A stretch of DNA of 64,000 nt, taken from Daphnia carinata. Taxonomy: Eukaryota > Arthropoda > Branchiopoda > Diplostraca > Daphniidae. The stretch is from NCBI RefSeq assembly GCF_022539665.2, contig NC_081335.1, positions 5,518,001-5,582,000 on the forward strand. The letters run 5' to 3'. A program made the position numbers and the translations under genes. Each line of letters begins with the position of its first letter. Positions within the stretch are counted from its first letter, which is position 1. The notes under the pieces are model-generated. The model saw nothing but the letters and a program-made list of their open reading frames with translations. It had not been told where the DNA came from and did not search any database. Below are positions 57,589-64,000 of the stretch, in pieces.

Positions 57589-58443
57589 CCTATACTAAAT
57601 AAAAAAAACAAGGAAAAAGAGAGGCACCTGTCACGCTGTGCATGTGTTTTGATTGGCTGGCAGAGAGACTACGCCAAAACCGCCGTCGGCTGTAGTGAAT
57701 TGGCGGGATGGGGATTGGAAGACTAAAATGTGAGTGGAAATGCGGATTTGGGTAATTTTTCGGTCTACGGGGTTTGCGTAAACGGGTGCGCAACGGCACG
57801 TATGACGACGTGAAATAAGTGAATTGACGGGCAACCACAGCGGGCGTTTTCCTGGCTGAGACTCTGAGGGAAAGACGGGCAAAAGCAAAAGAAAAGGTCA
57901 ATGGGCCACTATTGCAGCTCTTTTGGCGGGTAGCGAGTGGGCCGACGGACAGTGAGGAGGCTGACGAGCAGCGAAGGGGCCGACGGGCAGAGAGGGGGCC
58001 GACGGCAGAGAGGGTGGCCGACGGGCAGCAAGTTGGTGGACGGACAACTATAGCGGGCGTTTTGCCTGGCGGAGACTATGACAAAAGATTGGCCAAATAC
58101 GGAAAAATGTAGATGTTCCCCCAGCAGGCATTTTGGGGGCAGAATTTGGGTTGACGGGCAGAATGTGAGATGACGGGCAGAAAGTGGGTTGACTGACTGA
58201 AAGTGGTTTGACGGGCATTGAGGGGGTCGACGGCCAGCTTCTGTTGTTTTCTTAACGAACAGAGAAAGTGAGGGTATGGACGGGCAGAAACAGTGGGTGC
58301 GTCGGCGGGCAATAAAAGGGAGCTGTGAAAATAATTAAAAGTAGACGGCCGGAAAAATGGAGTTGATCGATTTGCTTCAAAATAGCGTTAGAATACGCTA
58401 GCGCCACCTATACCCCGGCTCTGGACGCGCTCAAAGTTACTAG
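57589..58443 (+). mobile_element. Non-autonomous Helitron, head to tail with the previous one
   Basis: Starts CCTATACTAAATAAAAAAAAC immediately after the previous 3' end and ends GCTCAAAGTTACTAG at 58443, followed by T. It has the TAGCGTTAGAATACGCTA inverted pair and the GACGGGCAG minisatellite. No Rep/helicase. Confidence 0.8.
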
Positions 58444-58731
58444 TAATTTTAATTAAATCAACGTAGCGTATTAGTTTGAATTTCTTAGTTGGTGACAAAC
58501 AAGTATTTTCGCGGAAAGAAAAGGGTTTTTCTAATGCCGACAGAGATACTAGTCTCAGAAAAACTTATAAATATTTTTTAAACAATTAAAGCTAAGTTTT
58601 ATTTTTCGTTTTTCGTATCTCAAAAGAAATGACGCTCTAGAAGTTTAGCAAACATAAAAAAATGGCAGGAGTTACACCTAGGGTGATACAGTATTGTTCA
58701 CTTGATTAGGTTCATCCAGACTTGCCGCGCC

Positions 58732-58990
58732 GATTAATTTTCCGATATCGATCGGATCGGCGATTAAATTTTGCCGATCATTTTTACCGATTATTTCTGT
58801 GCCAAATCTAATGCTTAAAATTCACACTGTTTAATGAATGTAGCATTGGCTGTCACAGCGACAGCCAATGACATCATTGTGGATTAACACAAAACAGTTT
58901 TTTCAATTGGCATTGGACAGAAATAGTAGTGAAAGAGAACTATGCAACTGCAAAATCTACAGCTAGACGGTGAAAATTTTTATCGCTCAC
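58732..58990. mobile_element. hAT element fragment (CAGACTTGCCGCG family)
   Basis: Starts CAGACTTGCCGCGCCGATTA and continues with ATTGGCTGTCACAGCGACAG and AACTGCAAAATCTACAGCTAG, paralleling 10240-10860 of the large element but without the nested LTR. The right terminus is lost. Confidence 0.75.
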
Positions 58991-59014
58991 CACGAGAAAA
59001 ATGCATGAAAAAAG

Positions 59015-59042
59015 GGCTGTACCTAATCGTTTGGTGGGCACT
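59015..59042. mobile_element. Right-end fragment of the Tc1/mariner-type MITE
   Basis: CTGTACCTAATCGTTTGGTGGGCACTG followed by TA matches the inverted end of the elements at 22026-22693 and 57287. The rest of the element is missing. Confidence 0.55.
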
Positions 59043-60540
59043 GTATAATGTCGAAATAATTTACCATTGATAAATAAGCTTTTAAAAGTACGTATTTAAA
59101 ATCAGTCTTTCCCTAAATGAATGAGTATACTGGTGTAGTTATTTTTAACTAGAGAAAGAAGAACATAAAGAGAAAAAGAACATAATGGACAATTGTCAAC
59201 TTACTGTTTGGAACCCTTCACAAAATGGCAAAACTAGGAAACACATCAAATAGCAGGAAGTAAAAATCTTCTGTAAAATCGAAACTCCACTCTGTACGTT
59301 TAAATAGATTATGTTAATAATACGTATCAGTGATTCTTTTGATTAAATGAGTAATTTTATACCATTTTTGGTTGTTTTTTTTGTAGCAGAAGACACGTTC
59401 TATCCTGCTTACACCTGTCGTTGTTATAAACCTGTGACTGGGACATCTATCGGCATTTGGACGAAATTCGCTGACGTGCCTGTACAGCATCCTGCACAAA
59501 AAGGTGAACACCAATTTCATTTTTAAAAGCCATCTGTGGGCAAAATATATTAATTGTTTATCTTTTTTAAATTGGGTCAGGTTGGGTTTGGCGCCAAAAC
59601 ACGAAAAGTTGGGTTGGGTAATTTAATTCTAGACATCTTTTTCTAATGCCCCAGGTGTTATGGAAAATGTCTGGAAAAGGTGGTGTATTGTCTTTTTTTG
59701 TTATACCCACAAACCCCTTCTCGCAGGCTAAGATAAAAAATATGTTGTAAAAACATTGTTACCTCCATTACCCGCTTTGATCAACATCGACTCAACATTA
59801 TGAGAAACATTTTTACATTATCCCGCTATTGAACCACTGCTATCCGTATCGGAACTCAACATTACGGGAAACACTTTCACATTATCTCGGTATTGAACCA
59901 CTGCTATCCGTGTCGGAATACGACCCTATACCACTGAGCTAACAATTCTGCAACATTTTCTTATAGGTATCTATATATTCACGTATTTCATGGAGGCTGA
60001 AAAATAGGAATAAATGGAGAAATAATTTTTTTATATTTATATGTTATATCATTTACATACCATAATTCTGAACGAAATGATTTATACTACTAATCACTCA
60101 TATAAATAAGCATTAGCTGTATCCTAAATGTTCCGTTAAATTTAAACGTTCAAATTTTCGGGTTTTGACTTGACACCTCCTTTGCACGCCCATTTCGTGT
60201 CCAATATCACCCATGCCGTTTGTGCAACTTGGTCCAAAAACAATTTCGCTGATAAACTGAGGTGGTTAAATTTAAATGACTAAAATTATTTTGCCTTTCA
60301 AATATTATTAAGAAATCTATGATCCGCTTACTGACAATCTGAACAAACGTAAAATTATACAATAGCATAGGAAAAAATCACCGGTAAACAACAAAGCAGA
60401 TTTTTCTCATTTCTATTATTTGTTTAAAATACTTTAAAACAAGTTTAATTGCTGAACTATCTAACCAATAGCTAAGCAGACCTCTCCTACAACCCATATT
60501 CCTGCTCACATTCTAAACTACCTATTCACAATCTAAGAAG
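59043..60540. other. No recognised gene; duplicated tRNA-like sequence
   Basis: Mostly AT-rich. On the minus strand around 59950-59885 the sequence AGCTCAGTGGTATAGGGTCG, then AGTGGTTCAATACCGAG, resembles a tRNA with A and B boxes, but the anticodon stem needs a bulge. The B-box half is repeated ~75 bp away (near 59825-59860). It is a pseudo-tRNA or SINE rather than a working tRNA. An acceptor-like TTTGTAGCAG precedes a short plus-strand frame at ~59390-59525 of unknown meaning. Confidence 0.35.
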
Positions 60541-60605
60541 AAAATGCCAACCTTTCGACCATATCTCGCAGTGTCGGTTGACTTAAATCGGCTGCAAGGG
60601 ATACG

Positions 60606-61467
60606 GATACTGTGCTGCCAAAACCAGAAACTGATACGATACGCCAGTTACCACCGGGAAAACTGCTTCCTGTGGAGGAAACATACAGGGACGTAAATTC
60701 TAGACGCATACGGGTTGCACGGGTACAATCGCAAGAAGAGAGAAACGTGTTGGAGACTACGAGAAAGCGGGTTCAGCAAGCACTATTGGCTGAGGCCAAC
60801 TCTGAGGCTAAGGCTAAGGCTGAGGCTACATCCTACCACTTCGAAACCACCTGTTCGCAAGCGAACAAGAAAAATGGCCATACTTGAGTTGCCGAAACCA
60901 GAACCCCATATGATGTGCCAGTTACCACCTGGGAAATTGCTTAATGGATTATGACTAAGCTTAAGCAGTTAACCTTTATACCAGCAATTCAACCTGTGGA
61001 GGAAAGACACGGGGAAATAGTTCCTAAGCCACCCGTGCACGTGAGGGATACAATCACTGGAAGAGAAAAACAAATTGGAGTCTAAGAGGAAGCGGACTCA
61101 GCAAAGACTATTGGCTGAGGCCGAGGCTGAGCAAAAACTAATTAATGATAAAAATTTGCCTAAGAATAAACCTCCTATTCTTTCACAGGTGCCTGCCACT
61201 TCTACGGTGGTAGCATCCAAACGAGGGGCTAAGACTAAAGCTCCTGCTCTTTCCCAAACACCTGTCAACCATACGGTGGTACCGGCCAAACCAACGGCTA
61301 AGCTTAAGAGGACAGAGGATGGCAAAGCAACTCTCCCTGTCGAAAAACGATTCAAGGATAGAAATTCCAAAGACTTGAAGCGCCAGTTACCATCCCAAGA
61401 AAGGCCAAATGACTTGAAGACCAAGCGCGAGCGGGAAGAAAATGTTCCAGGTACTCTTCGAGGTTAG
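60606..61467 (+). pseudogene. Lys/Ala-rich repetitive ORF region of unknown function, tandemly duplicated
   Basis: Two ~275-bp units encode similar peptides. Unit 1 is at 60612-60887 (LPKPETDTIRQLPPGKLL to TTRKRVQQALLAEANSE). Unit 2 is at 60885-61140 (LPKPEPHMMCQLPPGKLL to KRKRTQQRLLAEAEAE) and contains stops. After unit 2 the frame stays open to 61467 with two 23-residue repeats (ILSQVPATSTVVASKRGAK / ALSQTPVNHTVVPAKPTAK) and a basic tail. The composition suggests a coiled-coil or disordered nuclear protein. Not recognised; the stops argue for a decayed gene or separate exons. Confidence 0.35.
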
Positions 61468-61929
61468 AAAGCAGCTAGCTCAGCGAGGTTAGAAAGCAGT
61501 TGTAAGCTATTACTATATCAAGCAGAAAGGTTGAAATCGAGAGGTTGAGCTGCATGAAAGCCAAGTGTAGGCCATAAGTACTGTTGACAGGCTATTGCAA
61601 GCTGGTTTAAGGAAAGCCAGAATTGCGCACTTCATCATGAAGAGCAGAAATTTTCACAACCTTCAATTTGTAATGTTACCGCAGAGGTTGATGTATTTAC
61701 GAAGAGCTCTCTAGGCTTTCAGATAGGTGCCGCACCTGAAGAAATGAAAACACTGAATGACAGCAAATAAAAACTGAAGGAAATGAACGTGAGAAAAAAA
61801 TATACTCTAGGCTACTGTTACTGACTGATGCCTAATGACAATCAACCTTACATCCAGTAGAACGTCCTTAAAGGCAGCCCTAATGAGACAATTTTTTCTA
61901 TTTAGATTCACTCTATATACCCGTAAGCT

Positions 61930-62610
61930 CGCAGACCATATGTCGTCGTTTGAAAAGTCGCGGTGTTTTTGCTTGCGTGGCCGCAAAGAAAAGCAATGTG
62001 ACGCAGCATAACTCGGAAAATCGTTTAAATTTTGCGACGGAATTTATTAATAAAGATCCTTTGTATTGGCGACGGTGGTTTTTTTTAGATTAAAAAACGT
62101 TTGGGTCTTAATACTTTTAAAATTAATTTTAGATAAAGCTATCTTATAAATTAGTTATTAATAATTTATTAAGGTCTGACGAATGTGGTAGAGTGTTGTT
62201 CCACGGAAAAAGGCAGGAGATTTCAGCGGGAGGATATTCAGCGAATTAATGGGAGTGGGCGCAAAACAGTTTCTGTGTGGAGTTATTTTTCTGTGGTTGG
62301 CTCTTGCTCATTAGTTGAAATCGATGGCATATTCACGAAAGAAAAATACCTTGACAGCCTGGAAAACATTTTCGAGCCATGGATTACCGAACTTTATGGG
62401 CCAGAAGAAACCATTTCTTTCCTCCAAGACAATTTCCCTATCCATACAGCTAGGGTAGTAAAGGTTTGGTTTGCTGCCCATCCACGGATTGAGGTTATTC
62501 CGTGGCCTGCCCGCTCACCTGATTTAAGTCCCATTGAAAGCATTCGGGGGATATTGATCGTGAATTTGATGCAAGAAATTCGCAAAACAAAGAAGAAGTT
62601 TTTGCTACAG
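61930..62610 (+). pseudogene. Tc1/mariner-type transposase, central and catalytic part
   Basis: Pieces follow the family order: SRGVFACVAAKKSNVTQHN, LNFATEFINKDPLYWRR, then after a damaged stretch GRKTVSVWSYFSVVGSCSL. KEKYLDSLENIFEPWI, SFLQDNFPIHTARVVKVWF, and WPARSPDLSPIES close the core. The second catalytic Asp (QDN) and the Glu (PIES) are present with 35 residues between them, so DD35E rather than the DD34E of Tc1 itself. The first Asp region (VVFTDE in relatives) is replaced by VVFFRLKN. Frameshifts and this loss make it inactive. The N-terminal helix-turn-helix is not seen. Confidence 0.78.
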
Positions 62611-62930
62611 CTTTCCTTGAGACTTTGGCTGAGAATTTGGCTAAGGCTGAGGCTTGGATGAGGAGGATCATTGGATGAGGAGGAGCATTGGGATATGGAT
62701 GAGGAGAAGCATTGGGCTATGGCTAAGGCTTTTGCTAGATTTGTCGTTAACGCTGGGCCTATGTTTCTGGAAGATGAGGTGAAGAAGTCGGCTCAAGCTT
62801 TCCTTGATGCTCGGGATAAGAATTTGGCTTAGGCTGAGGATGGGGATGTAGATGAGGATGAAGAGGAGGAGGCTTGGGATCTGGCTGATGCTAAGTGTTG
62901 GAATTTCACCAAACATAAACAATTGACAAA
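62611..62930 (+). other. Acidic repeat sequence, related to 63.3-63.5 kb
   Basis: Runs on directly from the Tc1 frame. Frames encode AFLETLAENLAKAEAW, then AKAFARFVVNAGPMF and SAQAFLDARDKNLA, AEDGDVDEDEEEEAWDLA. The same words recur at 63290-63540. Stops separate the pieces. Confidence 0.4.
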
Positions 62931-63280
62931 TAGATGGCGTTGATTAACACTCCTATGTTAGAGTTAGAACACTCCTACAAGAATCATGTTAGAGGGAGCT
63001 ATCTGTCACTATGGTGTCAGGCTTCCCTTTTTGCTATATTGCTATCTCTATTCTGTCGTCTGCTGAAATAAAACCACGTTGATTGACAATCCCTGCAACT
63101 CTTCTTTTCAAGGTATTTTCATATATTGATATATATTATAATTGAATGTTTGTACAGTTATTATTTAGCAATAGAATTACCTGTATTCAACACAGAAGCC
63201 TGTGACAACACAGAAGCCTGTGATAACACAGAAGCCTCTAGCTAACTGAATACTCTTGAAATCTAACACTGAGGCTGTTG
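62931..63280. other. Possible small LTR-like sequence; otherwise nothing recognised
   Basis: TGTTAGAG occurs twice (62957, 62990), followed by an AATAAA signal (63066) and a CTGCA end near 63097. This looks like a short LTR but no target duplication is visible. Three short direct repeats 'ACACAGAAGCCTGTGA' follow at 63193-63238. Confidence 0.3.
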
Positions 63281-63869
63281 CTTTGGTTAAGGCTTGAGCT
63301 GAGTTTGTCGTTAAGGTTGAGCCTATTGATGTGGATGAGGATGTGAAGGAGGAGGCTAAAGCTTTCCTTGAAACTTTGGCTGCGAATTTGGCTAAGGCTG
63401 AGGATGGGGATGTGGATGAGGAGTGAAGAAGTTGGTTCAAGCTTTCCTTGATGCTCGGGATAAGAATTTGGTTAAGACTGAGGATGGGGATATGGATGAG
63501 GAAAAAGAGGAAGAGATTAAGGCTTGGGCTGAGATTTTGGTTAAGGATGACGAGGAGCTGGAGAAGGAGTTGAACGAGCTGGAGGAGGAGTTGGAGGAGG
63601 GGCTGGAGGAGGAGTTGGAAGAACTGGAGGAGGAGTTGGAGGATGAGGATGAGCCTTTGGCTGAGGTAAAGGGTCAACGGGAGGCTTTGGCTGAGCTTTT
63701 GGCTGAGGTTAAGGCTGCGGCTGAGGCTTTGGCTAAGGCTAAAGGTGAGCTACTGACCGTAAGGTGTTATGCTGGACGGTCCCAAACAGTAGCTAAGCGT
63801 AAGCGAGAAGAGGATGCTACGGTACTCTTCCTTACGAGAAACGTTCGAGGCGATGAAATTCTCCTTTAA
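63281..63869 (+). CDS. Acidic Glu/Ala-rich coiled-coil protein, partial or decayed
   Basis: From 63423 an open frame of 148 codons encodes VQAFLDARDKNLVKTEDGDM, a long Glu/Leu coiled coil (ELEEELEEGLEEELEELEEE), then ALAELLAEVKAAAEALAKAK. It ends in a basic, Arg-rich tail with AVAKRKREED-like sequence. Upstream in another frame are AEFVVKVEPIDVDEDVKEEAKAF pieces repeating the unit at 62.74-62.88 kb. The tail (KRKREEDATVLFL) echoes the end of the Lys-rich ORF at 61.4 kb (KREREENVPGTLRG), so both may derive from one gene interrupted by the Tc1 element. Function unknown. Confidence 0.35.
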
Positions 63870-64000
63870 TTGGCCTAAATTATTAGTAGCATGCATTCAC
63901 AAAATTCTGTTGTATGTCTGTAAGATTGACTGTGTGTGTAAATGTGTATACCTTTGATGTAAATATCGTAGTCAAAATTATTGCGAGTTGTGCATGTGTG
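63870..64000. other. Right edge, nothing recognised
   Basis: AT-rich sequence to the end of the window with short TGTGT runs. Confidence 0.5.

Noticed and set aside
59885-59955. Functional tRNA gene on the minus strand
   Set aside because: A and B boxes are present but the anticodon stem needs a bulge and the acceptor arms do not pair.
62957-63097. Solo LTR
   Set aside because: TGTTAGAG start, AATAAA and CTGCA end fit, but no target duplication and no related copy were visible, so only mentioned as possible.

Overview
This is eukaryotic, metazoan DNA, AT-rich, with short spliced introns. The only clearly intact conserved host gene is the 5' two thirds of discs-large 5 (Dlg5) on the minus strand at the left edge (about 1-6,000). 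Its introns are mostly 55-210 bp. Together with the mix of CACTA, hAT, Tc1/mariner, Helitron, foldback, LTR and I-type elements and a nose-resistant-to-fluoxetine-6 (nrf-6) family gene, this fits an arthropod. A small-genome crustacean such as a branchiopod is my best guess, not a demonstrated identity.

Right of Dlg5 most of the window is a dense mosaic of nested transposable elements and decayed genes. From 6.4 to 17.3 kb there are RNase H relics, a THAP-like exon, a palindromic MITE, and a 2.6 kb hAT element with a perfect 8-bp target duplication. That hAT element has itself been hit by a foldback-like element and a solo LTR. A second inverted-repeat element (12.87-17.27 kb) carries another solo LTR.

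From 17.9 to 25.4 kb lie two tail-to-tail copies of a CACTA (EnSpm)-like transposase. The left copy keeps four exons with consistent splice phases and appears to be broken by a single ~5-bp deletion. A two-exon gene for a 79-residue protein is transcribed divergently from the same 230-bp intergenic region. A Tc1/mariner-type MITE lies between the two copies.

From 25.4 to 30.2 kb is a large inverted-repeat (foldback-like) element. Its arms are built of ~35-40-bp 'CGACAnACCTACCCC' subrepeats, and it encloses a polypeptide GalNAc-transferase pseudogene and a copia tail. From 34 to 38 kb are a Tc1-like fragment and a decayed BED-finger hAT transposase. A SURF6-like relic follows at about 39 kb.

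From 40.2 to 43.4 kb three non-autonomous Helitrons lie head to tail with exact CTAG|TC junctions and internal ~19-bp minisatellites. The same family recurs at 55.9-58.4 kb. An nrf-6-like acyltransferase pseudogene with a partial tandem copy occupies 43.8-47.8 kb. A decayed I-type non-LTR retrotransposon lies at 50-54 kb. A plausible spliced gene for a cysteine-rich membrane protein is at 54.9-55.7 kb. The right end holds a Tc1-like pseudogene between two Lys/Ala/Glu-rich repetitive ORF regions. All functional calls come from motif recognition by eye; no database search was possible.
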